DNA from: an uncultured Bacteroidia bacterium
Lineage (GTDB): Bacteria > Bacteroidota > Bacteroidia > Bacteroidales > Prolixibacteraceae
Assembly (NCBI GenBank): GCA_903850335.1
Contig: CAINLJ010000013.1
Span: 1-64,000 of the forward strand
DNA: 64,000 nt
Direction of reading: 5' to 3'
The notes under the pieces were generated by a model that searched no databases, had not been told where the DNA came from, and saw only the letters and a list, made by a program, of their open reading frames with translations. Below, piece by piece: positions 19,197 to 28,233 of this stretch; positions within the stretch are counted from its first letter, which is position 1, and every line of letters begins with the position of its first letter. The translations under genes and the position numbers were made by a program.

Positions 19197-20147
19197 TTAC
19201 TTCACAATTCGCACCGCATCACCAGGGTTTGTCAGATAATGATTCTGTGAGATTACCGAATGACGTTCAATTGTTCTGGGTCCTTCTATAACCCAGTCCC
19301 CGGTTTCTTTATGATCAAACCGGCAATCGTTACAGATAAATTCTTCCAGCTCACCATATTTGTCTTTTCTACCGGTTACCCTGAGCAGTTCTTCACCTTT
19401 CATCCAAAGGACAACCTTACCGCTGCATTTTTTGCATTCACGGTGAGCGTCGAAGGGTTTTGTGAACCATACCCGGCTTTTAAACCGAAAGGTGTTATCC
19501 GTTAAGGCGCCAACAGGACATACGTCGATCATGTTACCTGAAAAATCATTGTCTACGGCTCTTTGGATATGTGTACTTATTTCGGCATGATCGCCACGGC
19601 CGAGTACCCCATGAACACGTTTTTCGGTAATTTGATCTCCGACCATCACACAACGGTAACACAGAATACAACGGTTCATATTCAGTTTGATCTTATCGCC
19701 GATGTCAATTGGTTTAAACGTTCTCCTTTCTTCGACTGTTCGGGTTTCCTGAAGGCCGTGCACATAAGAGAGGTCCTGCAGATGGCATTCGCCTGCCTGA
19801 TCGCAAACCGGACAGTCCAGAGGATGGTTAAGCAGAAGAAATTCGGTTATTGCCTGACGGCTTTCCATAGCTTCAGGAGATGTTATATTCTGAACAACCA
19901 TACCGTCCTGAACGAGTGTACGGCACGAAGCGACAAGTTTTGGCATAGGTCGCGGATCTTTGGCAGAACCCTGGGCAACTTTTACCAGACAGGTTCGGCA
20001 TTTTCCTCCACTCCCCTCGAGCTTTGAATAATAGCACATAGCAGGAGGTACCACGCTGCCACCAATCTTACGGGCAGCATTCATGATGGTTGTACCGGCT
20101 TCTACCTCCACCTCAATATTATCGATGGTTACCTTTAAAAGGGGCAT
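19197..20147 (-). CDS. nuoG: NADH-quinone oxidoreductase subunit G, short form (2Fe-2S and 4Fe-4S region only)
   Basis: CYYSKLEGSGGKCRTCLVKV, HPLDCPVCDQAGECHLQD, CILCYRCVMVGDQI; ends at ~316 aa with no molybdopterin domain. Confidence 0.9.
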   Translation of the reverse strand: MPLLKVTIDNIEVEVEAGTTIMNAARKIGGSVVPPAMCYYSKLEGSGGKCRTCLVKVAQGSAKDPRPMPKLVASCRTLVQDGMVVQNITSPEAMESRQAITEFLLLNHPLDCPVCDQAGECHLQDLSYVHGLQETRTVEERRTFKPIDIGDKIKLNMNRCILCYRCVMVGDQITEKRVHGVLGRGDHAEISTHIQRAVDNDFSGNMIDVCPVGALTDNTFRFKSRVWFTKPFDAHRECKKCSGKVVLWMKGEELLRVTGRKDKYGELEEFICNDCRFDHKETGDWVIEGPRTIERHSVISQNHYLTNPGDAVRIVK

Positions 20148-21436
20148 TTCTGTAGTTTTATGTGTTCTTCAAATTCTTCACGGAAATGACGAATTGCACT
20201 GGCGACAGGCCATGCAGCTGCATCTCCGAGAGGACAAATTGTATTTCCTTCAACATGTTTTGATATATCTACAAGCAAATCAATATCTTTGGTTGTACCC
20301 TGACCGTTTTCGATACGGGTTAAGATCTTCTCCATCCAGCTTGTGCCTTCGCGGCAAGGGCTGCACTGACCACAGGACTCATGGCGGTAAAATCTTGCAA
20401 ACGTCAGGAGATTCTTAACGATACAGGTGGTATGGTCCATGACTATAAATCCTCCTGAGCCAAGCATAGTACCCGTTTGAAACCCTCCCTCAGACAATGA
20501 TTCATAACTCATAAGCCGTGGCTGACCCGCAGCAGTTTTAAGAATTAATTCCGCCGGAAGTATTGGAACAGAGGAGCCTCCTGCAACAACGGCTTTTAGC
20601 TTATTTCCATCTCTTATTCCTCCACAATACTCATCACTGAATATAAATTCTTCTACCGGGAGGCCCAGTTCTATCTCATAAATACCAGGTTTATTAATAT
20701 GTCCGCAAGCTGAAATAAGTTTTGTCCCTTTGCTGTTTCCAACACCTATTGCAGCGTATGCATCACTTCCATTGTTAATTATCCAGGGAAGAGTAGCGAT
20801 GGTTTCAACATTATTAACCACTGTAGGGCAGCCGTATAATCCGACAATAGCCGGGAATGGTGGTTTAATCCTGGGATTGCCGCGTTTACCTTCCAGCGAT
20901 TCAAGAAGTGCTGTTTCTTCGCCGCATATATATGCTCCGGCGCCCGGATGGCAATACAAGTCAAGGGAGTAACCTGATCCAAGTATATTCTGACCAAGAT
21001 ACCCGTTATTGTATGCTTCCTGTATGGCTTTTTCAATAATGTTTAATACATAAAATAGTTCGCCGCGAATGTAAATGTAGGCCGTCTTAGCTCCCAGAGC
21101 ATACGATCCAAGGATCATCCCTTCGATAAGCTGATGGGGATTAAGAGTTCCAATGTGTCTGTCCTTGAATGTCCCGGGTTCACTTTCATCATAATTACAA
21201 ACCAGGTATCTGTCCTTGCCGCTTTGTTTATCGATGAATCCCCATTTCATCCCGGTAGGAAAACCGGCACCGCCACGACCTTTTAATCCCGATTTCTTCA
21301 CTTCATCGGTGACTTCATCCGGAGTTAGAGTCTTTAATGCCTTTTCAACGGCGGTATAACCTCCCAGATTTCTGTAAACCTGAAATCCGGCGAGACCTGG
21401 AACATCAATATTTTTTAGTAAGATCTGTGTTGCCAT
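20135..21436 (-). CDS. nuoF: NADH-quinone oxidoreductase subunit F
   Basis: GLKGRGGAGFPTGMKWGF, CNYDESEPGTFKDR, ESCGQCSPCREGTSWM. Confidence 0.97.
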   Translation of the reverse strand: MATQILLKNIDVPGLAGFQVYRNLGGYTAVEKALKTLTPDEVTDEVKKSGLKGRGGAGFPTGMKWGFIDKQSGKDRYLVCNYDESEPGTFKDRHIGTLNPHQLIEGMILGSYALGAKTAYIYIRGELFYVLNIIEKAIQEAYNNGYLGQNILGSGYSLDLYCHPGAGAYICGEETALLESLEGKRGNPRIKPPFPAIVGLYGCPTVVNNVETIATLPWIINNGSDAYAAIGVGNSKGTKLISACGHINKPGIYEIELGLPVEEFIFSDEYCGGIRDGNKLKAVVAGGSSVPILPAELILKTAAGQPRLMSYESLSEGGFQTGTMLGSGGFIVMDHTTCIVKNLLTFARFYRHESCGQCSPCREGTSWMEKILTRIENGQGTTKDIDLLVDISKHVEGNTICPLGDAAAWPVASAIRHFREEFEEHIKLQKCPF

Positions 21437-21439
21437 GTA

Positions 21440-22012
21440 TTACAGGTAAGGATTAGTATGTGAAATTTTATTTTCACGTTTCCATTTTTCCAGCAGTTCA
21501 TCGGCTTTATTAGTTGTAAGGTTTTCGTGATATTCTTTACCTACCTGAATAACAGGTCCATTCCCACATGCAGCAAGACATTCAACAGTTTTAAGTGTGA
21601 ACTTGCCATCCTGCGTGGTCTCTCCCGGTTTGATCCCTAGTTTGGCTTCGAAGTGAGCAAGAATATTTTCAGCACCTCTTAACCAGCAAGGTCCTGTCTG
21701 ACACACCTCAATCACACAATTTCCAACGGGTTTAAGGTTAAACATGCTGTAAAATGAGGCGACTTCGTAAACTTCGATTGACTCAATCTTTAGTAAGGAT
21801 GCCACGTAATCCATCATTTCAGGACTAAGCCATCCATTATTTTCAGACTGGGCTATGTGTAATAACGGTAGAAGAGCAGATTTTTCACGACCCTTGGGAT
21901 ACCTGTTTATAATCCGATTCACCAGATCAAGCGTCTCTCGACTAAATTCACTGATTTTAATATTATCCTGCATTATATTCTTTTTTTCTTTTTGGATAGA
22001 CGTTGCGCGCAA
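21440..22012 (-). CDS. nuoE: NADH-quinone oxidoreductase subunit E (true start probably the internal Met of MQDNIKISEF, ~21973)
   Basis: Thioredoxin-like 2Fe-2S subunit: CQTGPCWLRGAE, ECLAACGNGPVIQV. Confidence 0.94.
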   Translation of the reverse strand: MRATSIQKEKKNIMQDNIKISEFSRETLDLVNRIINRYPKGREKSALLPLLHIAQSENNGWLSPEMMDYVASLLKIESIEVYEVASFYSMFNLKPVGNCVIEVCQTGPCWLRGAENILAHFEAKLGIKPGETTQDGKFTLKTVECLAACGNGPVIQVGKEYHENLTTNKADELLEKWKRENKISHTNPYL

Positions 22013-22036
22013 CGTCAGGACGATTCGCGCATCGTC
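21999..22036. repeat. Two tandem 18-bp palindromes between nuoD and nuoE
   Basis: gacgttgcgcgcaacgtc (21999-22016, perfect) and gacgattcgcgcatcgtc (22019-22036, 6-bp perfect arms). Confidence 0.85.
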
Positions 22037-22045
22037 GCTTACAAT

Positions 22046-23281
22046 TTATGCATCTAATTCTCCTGCAATAACATTCATAGAACTCATTGTTAGGATGGCG
22101 TCCGAAAGCATATTTCCCTGCACCATTTCAGGGTATGCCTGATAATAGATAAAGCATGGCCTGCGGAAATGAAGTCTTGATGCAGTACGTCCACCATCGC
22201 TGACTAGATAATACCCCAGCTCTCCGTTAGCAGCTTCAATGGCATGGTAAACCTCACCGGCAGGAATATCTGTTTCTCCCATAACAATTTTAAAATGCCA
22301 GATCAGCGCTTCCATGTTGTTATAAACCTTTTCTTTAGGAGGAAGGACAAAACGAGGATCGCTTGCGTAATAAGTCGTTTTATCTTCCATTTTATCCAGT
22401 TTGTCCAAAGCCTGATGGATGATGCTCATACTCTGCTTCATCTCCTCCTGGCGGACCATGAACCTGTCGTAGGTATCGCCACTCGAACCAACAGGAACGG
22501 TAAAATCAAATTCATCGTATGAGCAATATGGATTCATAACCCTTACGTCATAATCCAGACCGCAAGCCCGCAGATTAGGACCTGTAAACCCATAGGCAAG
22601 TGCACGATCGAGTGGGAAAGCCCCAACATTGATAGTACGGTCCATAAAGATCCGGTTCCTTGACAGCAGGTTTTCAAACTCTTTTAATTTCGCAGGGAAT
22701 GTTTTAAGAAAATACCTGATTTTATCCCAAACTTTAGGACTGAAATTACGTTCGAAACCGCCTATTCTGCCCATATTTGTCGTGAGCCTGGAGCCGCAGA
22801 TTTCTTCATATATTTCGTAAATAAATTCCCTGTCCTGGAAAATGTACGTAAAGCCTGTCAGGGCTCCACTGTCGACTCCAATCACGCTGTTGCAGATGAT
22901 ATGGTCGGCCAGCCGTGCGAGCTCCATGATAATTATCCTGAGGTAATCGACACGTTTTGGGGTTTCGATGCCAAGTAATTTCTCGACCGTCATGTGCCAA
23001 CCCATGTTATTCATAGGTGCTGAGCAATAATTCAGACGGTCGGTAAGCGGAGTGACCTGATAAAATGGCCGACGTTCTGCGATTTTCTCGAATGCACGAT
23101 GAATATATCCTATCGTTTGTTCTGTACTAACAATAAACTCACCGTCCATGAGCATTACATTCTGGAATACGCCATGGGTTGCAGGATGCGTCGGGCCGAC
23201 GTTAAGGGTGTTATATTCCTTTGGCTCCTCTGCCTTGACAATGTCTTTGTCCCAATAATCGGTTTTAACTCCTTTTGCCAT
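22046..23281 (-). CDS. nuoD: NADH-quinone oxidoreductase subunit D
   Basis: NVGPTHPATHGVFQNVMLMDGE, IGYIHRAFEKIAE; synteny. Confidence 0.96.
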   Translation of the reverse strand: MAKGVKTDYWDKDIVKAEEPKEYNTLNVGPTHPATHGVFQNVMLMDGEFIVSTEQTIGYIHRAFEKIAERRPFYQVTPLTDRLNYCSAPMNNMGWHMTVEKLLGIETPKRVDYLRIIIMELARLADHIICNSVIGVDSGALTGFTYIFQDREFIYEIYEEICGSRLTTNMGRIGGFERNFSPKVWDKIRYFLKTFPAKLKEFENLLSRNRIFMDRTINVGAFPLDRALAYGFTGPNLRACGLDYDVRVMNPYCSYDEFDFTVPVGSSGDTYDRFMVRQEEMKQSMSIIHQALDKLDKMEDKTTYYASDPRFVLPPKEKVYNNMEALIWHFKIVMGETDIPAGEVYHAIEAANGELGYYLVSDGGRTASRLHFRRPCFIYYQAYPEMVQGNMLSDAILTMSSMNVIAGELDA

Positions 23282-23308
23282 TTATGGTCTGTAATTTCTA
23301 TAAAAAAT

Positions 23309-23818
23309 TTACCTTCCAAACATAGTGTCATCCTTATCCTCACGGGTCTGATCCTCGAGAGGGAAGTCTTTTCTTAATGGAAAGGCTGTCATTTCCTCAA
23401 CATTCAAAATACGTTTGAGGTTTGGATGTCCATCAAAAAGTATCCCAAAGAAATCGTATGTTTCACGTTCCATCCAGTTGGCAGATGGCCATACAACCGT
23501 TGCAGTTGGAACATGCGGGTCTGAAATGACAGTTGCAGTCTTTAAACGAATTCTATGATTATTTACAAAGCTATGTAAATGATATACTACTCCAAGCTGT
23601 TCTTTTTCAGGATAATGCATGCCACAAAGGGTTGTCAGGAAATTGAATTGCAATTCACTGTCATCCCGAAGAAATAGCAGGAGTTCCTGAATAATTTCCT
23701 TGCTGACCGTAACACAAAGCATGTCGGCCAGAATTTCATGGTGTTCAATCGAGTTGCCGAACTTTTCGTTCAGCTTTGTTACGACTAACTGGTCTCTTTC
23801 TGGAATGGTCTGGAACAC
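23309..23818 (-). CDS. nuoC: NADH-quinone oxidoreductase subunit C
   Basis: ANWMERETYDFFGILFDGHPNLKRIL; LRKDFPL. Confidence 0.95.
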   Translation of the reverse strand: MFQTIPERDQLVVTKLNEKFGNSIEHHEILADMLCVTVSKEIIQELLLFLRDDSELQFNFLTTLCGMHYPEKEQLGVVYHLHSFVNNHRIRLKTATVISDPHVPTATVVWPSANWMERETYDFFGILFDGHPNLKRILNVEEMTAFPLRKDFPLEDQTREDKDDTMFGR

Positions 23819-23829
23819 AAAAATATATT

Positions 23830-24393
23830 TTATTCGATGTTATATTTATTCATCAGATCCTGATATTCTTTAGAATTTCTTCTTCTTAAGGATTCATTTC
23901 CAACAAGTTCCTGTATTTTAATAATACCGTCAATGATTTGTTCGGGACGGGGTGGACAGCCTGGGACATATACATCCACTGGTATTACTCTGTCAATACC
24001 TTGTAAAACACTGTAAGTGTCGAAGATACCGCCACTCGAAGCACACGCGCCAACCGCAATTACCCATTTTGGTTCTGCCATCTGAATATAAACTTCACGC
24101 AGGACAGGTCCCATTTTTTTTGCAACGGTTCCCATAACCATAAGAAGGTCGCTTTGACGCGGCGAAAAGCTCAGTCTTTCTGAACCAAATCGAGCCAGAT
24201 CGTAGTGGGCTCCCATTGTGGCCATAAATTCTATTCCACAGCAAGAAGTAGCGAAAGGCAATGGCCATAATGAGTTTTTGCGTGCAAGTCCTACTGCTTT
24301 TTCCATTGAAGTGGCAAAGAAACCCTGTCCTGAGATCCCTTCGGGAGTCTCGGCTATTGTAGGAGCTAAACTAATTTTTTCTTTATCGAACAT
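23830..24393 (-). CDS. nuoB: NADH-quinone oxidoreductase subunit B
   Basis: FATSCCGIEFMA, VPGCPPRPEQIIDGI. Confidence 0.97.
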   Translation of the reverse strand: MFDKEKISLAPTIAETPEGISGQGFFATSMEKAVGLARKNSLWPLPFATSCCGIEFMATMGAHYDLARFGSERLSFSPRQSDLLMVMGTVAKKMGPVLREVYIQMAEPKWVIAVGACASSGGIFDTYSVLQGIDRVIPVDVYVPGCPPRPEQIIDGIIKIQELVGNESLRRRNSKEYQDLMNKYNIE

Positions 24394-24416
24394 GAATAAG
24401 ATATTATAAGCCAGCC

Positions 24417-24779
24417 TTAACGTTTATCCCATTTTAATGCACCCTTCATAATAATGTAAATAAACCCTGCAAGAACAAGGATCATAAACAGAAACATATC
24501 GAGAAAGCCCTCTTTACCTAAAGCCTTGAAATTTACTGCCCAAGGGTACATAAAGATCACTTCAACGTCAAAAAGGACGAACAGTATCGCGATAAGGAAG
24601 TATTTAACTGAGAATGGGCTTCTTGCATTTCCTAATCCTTCAATTCCACACTCAAAATTCTCAAGTTTAGCCCTGGAAAATCTCTTTGGCCCAAGAAAAT
24701 GAGTTGCGACCATTGTAGTAATTACAAAGCCAAAAACTAAAAGTGTCTGAATTAAAACAGGGATATAATCTTGTGGCAT
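24417..24779 (-). CDS. nuoA: NADH-quinone oxidoreductase subunit A
   Basis: NFECGIEGLGNARSPFSVKYFLIAILFVLFDVEVIFMYPWA. Confidence 0.97.
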   Translation of the reverse strand: MPQDYIPVLIQTLLVFGFVITTMVATHFLGPKRFSRAKLENFECGIEGLGNARSPFSVKYFLIAILFVLFDVEVIFMYPWAVNFKALGKEGFLDMFLFMILVLAGFIYIIMKGALKWDKR

Positions 24780-24896
24780 ATTTGTTAAAACTGAGTTTGT
24801 AAAATAATGTAATCAATATTTAACTAAACAACGAATATTTTATTTTGTTCGTAAAGTTAAAAAAAAAGCGGCTTAACCAAACACATTCAATAAAAT

Positions 24897-26027
24897 CTAA
24901 ACCAGCTTTTCATCAGGTAGTAAATGGTCTCTGCTGTTCTCACTTTCGCCAGCAGTTGCAGACCTTTTTTCTCTGTATTTTATGATCTCAAAGGGTAAAT
25001 TTCCAAGAAAAAATCCTAATCCAAGAATCATTAAAAAAGTAAAATTATTCCCCAGAACATTGATAATGCTCAGAGCAAGAATGATGATCAGGCCGTTAAT
25101 GAGGATAATCAAAAGAGTGGAATTCAAATGAGATAGACCAATTCGTAATAGCTGATGATGAATATGATTCATATCTGCCCTAAAAGGAGATCTCCGTCTG
25201 TAGATTCTGATTGCAAAAACCCTCAAAGTGTCAATCACTGGGACAATCATAATGGCCAGCGAAAGAGCAGGCAAACCCTCCATTACATTGCTATCTGCAG
25301 GAATAAATTCGTTAAAATGTATTGTAAAAACCGCCAGGATGGTTCCAAGGATTAAAGAACCGGTGTCGCCCATGAATATTTTATTCGTTTTCCCAAAAAC
25401 ATTGAATAGGAAAAAAGCTCCTAAACTTCCTGCCAGACTAAAACATGCAATTGTATAAAGCGGATCCCCTGCATTCAAGAACCATACCCCATAAGTCAGG
25501 GAGACCAGAATACCAGTTCCGGAGGCTAATCCATCGATTCCATCAATAAGGTTAAACGCGTTTATAATGCCTACCAAAGCGATTACAGACAAAATAGTTC
25601 CAAAAATGTAACCGGTCTGACCAATTCCAAACAGACCATGAAGGTCCGTCAGCCGATAATTCCCAAGCAGTACAAGCCCAAATGCTACGGCCAGTTCAAT
25701 AAGTAACTTACGAACAGCTGAGGTGCCAATGAGATCATCCTTCAGGCCAACACTAAACATCACAAATATTGCAGCAAATAAGTATTTTAGACAGTCAATA
25801 TTTACTTTTCCGGAAGCAATAAGCAAACTAATGACGAAACCAATCAGAATAGAAATCCCGCCAAGGGTAGGAACGACTATTTTAGTTGCGGACCGCTCGT
25901 TTGGAACATCAAACAATTTTTTTACCCTTGCTATCCTAATAATAATTGGAATACTAAAATAGGCTATCGAAAAACCTATAGTTAAACTAAAAAAAATGTT
26001 AACAAGTAAAGCAGTATTAGAAGACAT
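24897..26027 (-). CDS. MraY/WecA-family undecaprenyl-phosphate sugar-1-phosphate transferase
   Basis: VPTLGGISI, GLKDDLIG, NAFNLIDGIDGLA, FMGDTGSLILG, RADMNHIHHQLL. Confidence 0.92.
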   Translation of the reverse strand: MSSNTALLVNIFFSLTIGFSIAYFSIPIIIRIARVKKLFDVPNERSATKIVVPTLGGISILIGFVISLLIASGKVNIDCLKYLFAAIFVMFSVGLKDDLIGTSAVRKLLIELAVAFGLVLLGNYRLTDLHGLFGIGQTGYIFGTILSVIALVGIINAFNLIDGIDGLASGTGILVSLTYGVWFLNAGDPLYTIACFSLAGSLGAFFLFNVFGKTNKIFMGDTGSLILGTILAVFTIHFNEFIPADSNVMEGLPALSLAIMIVPVIDTLRVFAIRIYRRRSPFRADMNHIHHQLLRIGLSHLNSTLLIILINGLIIILALSIINVLGNNFTFLMILGLGFFLGNLPFEIIKYREKRSATAGESENSRDHLLPDEKLV

Positions 26028-26249
26028 TCCTCAATATTATGTTTAAGAAATTGCAGGAAGATAAATTCCCGAAATTTTTGATAAATGAAAAAACTTAAGC
26101 TTTTCCTGTTAATATTATTGAAATTTACAGGTATCGGGACACAAAATTATATTTCTTTCCCAAAATTATGTCTGTATTTATATGTAGTTCTGAAATATAA
26201 CAATATTATAACATTAATCCCGGCGTCTTTACGCTAATTTAAAATTGTC

Positions 26250-26257
26250 TATATTTG
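26250..26257 (+). promoter_or_regulatory. Candidate -7 element (TATATTTG) upstream of ECF sigma gene
   Basis: Matches TAnnTTTG, ~50 bp upstream of ATG 26306. Confidence 0.4.
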
Positions 26258-26305
26258 TGAGTCTCAATTCTAAAATGAACAACTTAAGCCAAATTTTCTG
26301 CTACG

Positions 26306-26872
26306 ATGAATGCTGACTCAGAGTTATTTCAAAGGATCAGCCAGGGCAGTGAGGAGTCATTTACTGAGGCATTCGATCAACATTATGCTCCGCTATGCTT
26401 TTATGCTGACAAGTTTATACATGATATGGACGAATCCCGGTCACTCGTACAGGAGGTTTTTGTTGATCTTTGGACAAAGCGCTCTAAGATTCATATTAAG
26501 CAATCGTTAAAAAGCTACCTTTTTAAATCTGTGAGGAATATATCTCTTGATTACATTAAGCACAAGAATGTAGAATCAAAATACCTCAAACATTCGCAGC
26601 ATGAATCCGAAAGTGATGATCGTGATTTAATTGAAGAAGCAGAACTCAATGCCTGTATCAACAGAGCGGTAGAAGAATTACCGGAAAAATGCCGTGAAAT
26701 CTTTTTACTTTGCCGGTTTGAAGATTTAACATACAAAGAAATTGCAGATCGTCTTAATTTGTCAATCAAGACTATTGAGATGCAGATGAGCATTGCCTTA
26801 AAAAAATTACGATTAAAACTAACTGATCGTCAGCATATTCAATTGTTGGTATTCCTTATTTCGAAAAAATAA
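26306..26872 (+). CDS. RNA polymerase ECF sigma-70 factor
   Basis: ELFQRISQGSEESFTEAFDQHY...; region 4: LPEKCREIFLLCRFEDLTYKEIADRLNLSIKTIEMQMSIALKKLR. Confidence 0.93.
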   Translation: MNADSELFQRISQGSEESFTEAFDQHYAPLCFYADKFIHDMDESRSLVQEVFVDLWTKRSKIHIKQSLKSYLFKSVRNISLDYIKHKNVESKYLKHSQHESESDDRDLIEEAELNACINRAVEELPEKCREIFLLCRFEDLTYKEIADRLNLSIKTIEMQMSIALKKLRLKLTDRQHIQLLVFLISKK

Positions 26873-26942
26873 TTCTTTCCGTTACGGGGTAATTTGCGGA
26901 TTGATCGTCTTACCTTCAAATCAGATTTTAAGACGTATTAAA

Positions 26943-27941
26943 ATGGACCATCTGCTGCCCGATATTGACTTACAAATAGCTGCCTTTTTATCCGGAAACT
27001 GCAGTACTGAAGAGGCGGAAGCCTTAATGCTATGGCAAAATCAGTCGGATGAAAATAAAAAAACGTTCGATTTGGCTTCCAAGGCCTGGAAAAATTGTCT
27101 CTATCAATTATCGAAAGCAGAAATCAGAAATGATAAGGAACTAGTATTAAGGTCGATACTCAGTCAAACAACGCTCGAGTTAAACAGAAGTAAGGCACTT
27201 TCAAAACTTCTGCGTATAGCCGCTTTTCTTGCTGGACCAGTATTGCTTGCCATTGGATTATATGTTGGATATACAACGAAATCCAACAAGGTAGTTGCCT
27301 GGAATTCAGTTTCGGCACCCCGTAAACATATCGCAATCTTTAATATGGCCGACGGCACTGAGATTTGGTTAAATGCAGGATCGACCCTAAGTTATCCGAC
27401 CGAAATTCAAAATAATAAGAGAGAGGTAAAACTTGTTGGTGAGGGATATTTTAAGGTTACCAAGGATGCGTCCAAACCGTTCATTGTATCCACACCAAAT
27501 ACTACAGTCAGGGTACTTGGAACAACCTTCAACATGAAAGCCTACCCTGATGAAGAAAAGGTGACGACCACCCTGGAGGAGGGTTCAATAGAACTAACAA
27601 CAACCAAAAGCGGCAACTTACCATGTAAACTAAGGCCTGGGGAGCAGGCTATTTGTGTAGTTAAAGAGAATAAGATCACAGTTAATCAAGTTGATGCAAG
27701 CAGATTCAGTGCCTGGAGGAGCGAAAAATTTTTATTCAGGGATGCAGATCTGAAGACAATAATCACCGAGCTCGAGCGGTTGTACGATATTAAAATTCAT
27801 ATTAACAATCCTAAACTTGCTACTCTGCGCTTCAGAGGAATGTTCAGTTATGATCAGGATTTACTCGATGCTTTCGAAACGCTAAAGCGAAGTGTTACTA
27901 TGAACTATACAATCAAAGGTCGGGAAGTATGGCTTGAATAA
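26943..27941 (+). CDS. FecR-family anti-sigma factor
   Basis: Single TM, FecR motif DGTEIWLNAGSTLSYP...VKLVGEGYFKV, VLGTTFNMKAY; start at MDHLLPD preferred over the track's 26901. Confidence 0.9.
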   Translation: MDHLLPDIDLQIAAFLSGNCSTEEAEALMLWQNQSDENKKTFDLASKAWKNCLYQLSKAEIRNDKELVLRSILSQTTLELNRSKALSKLLRIAAFLAGPVLLAIGLYVGYTTKSNKVVAWNSVSAPRKHIAIFNMADGTEIWLNAGSTLSYPTEIQNNKREVKLVGEGYFKVTKDASKPFIVSTPNTTVRVLGTTFNMKAYPDEEKVTTTLEEGSIELTTTKSGNLPCKLRPGEQAICVVKENKITVNQVDASRFSAWRSEKFLFRDADLKTIITELERLYDIKIHINNPKLATLRFRGMFSYDQDLLDAFETLKRSVTMNYTIKGREVWLE

Positions 27942-28233
27942 ATATTCATGTTAATATATATAATATTTTTACTGTTTATTTAGTAACACAAATGTAACAC
28001 GTATGTAATTGATTTGTAATATTATAGGTGGTTTTTTGTTGTTTAATAATTTGTTAAATGATGCTTTAAAAACTTAATAAATTTAAAAAATCTAAGTGCC
28101 TATGAGAAAATAAACTGCGATGGATCAGATGCAAAAAACAACGGAAATAGTCTCACCTATTCCCGTTGCAGAAAAACGCCGGTGAAGGCGAAAAACGAAT
28201 AAATCATTTTATTACACAAAAACATTCAAAAGT

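Noticed and set aside
19563-20027. 154-aa plus-strand ORF
   Set aside because: Antisense to nuoG, which has clear Fe-S motifs.
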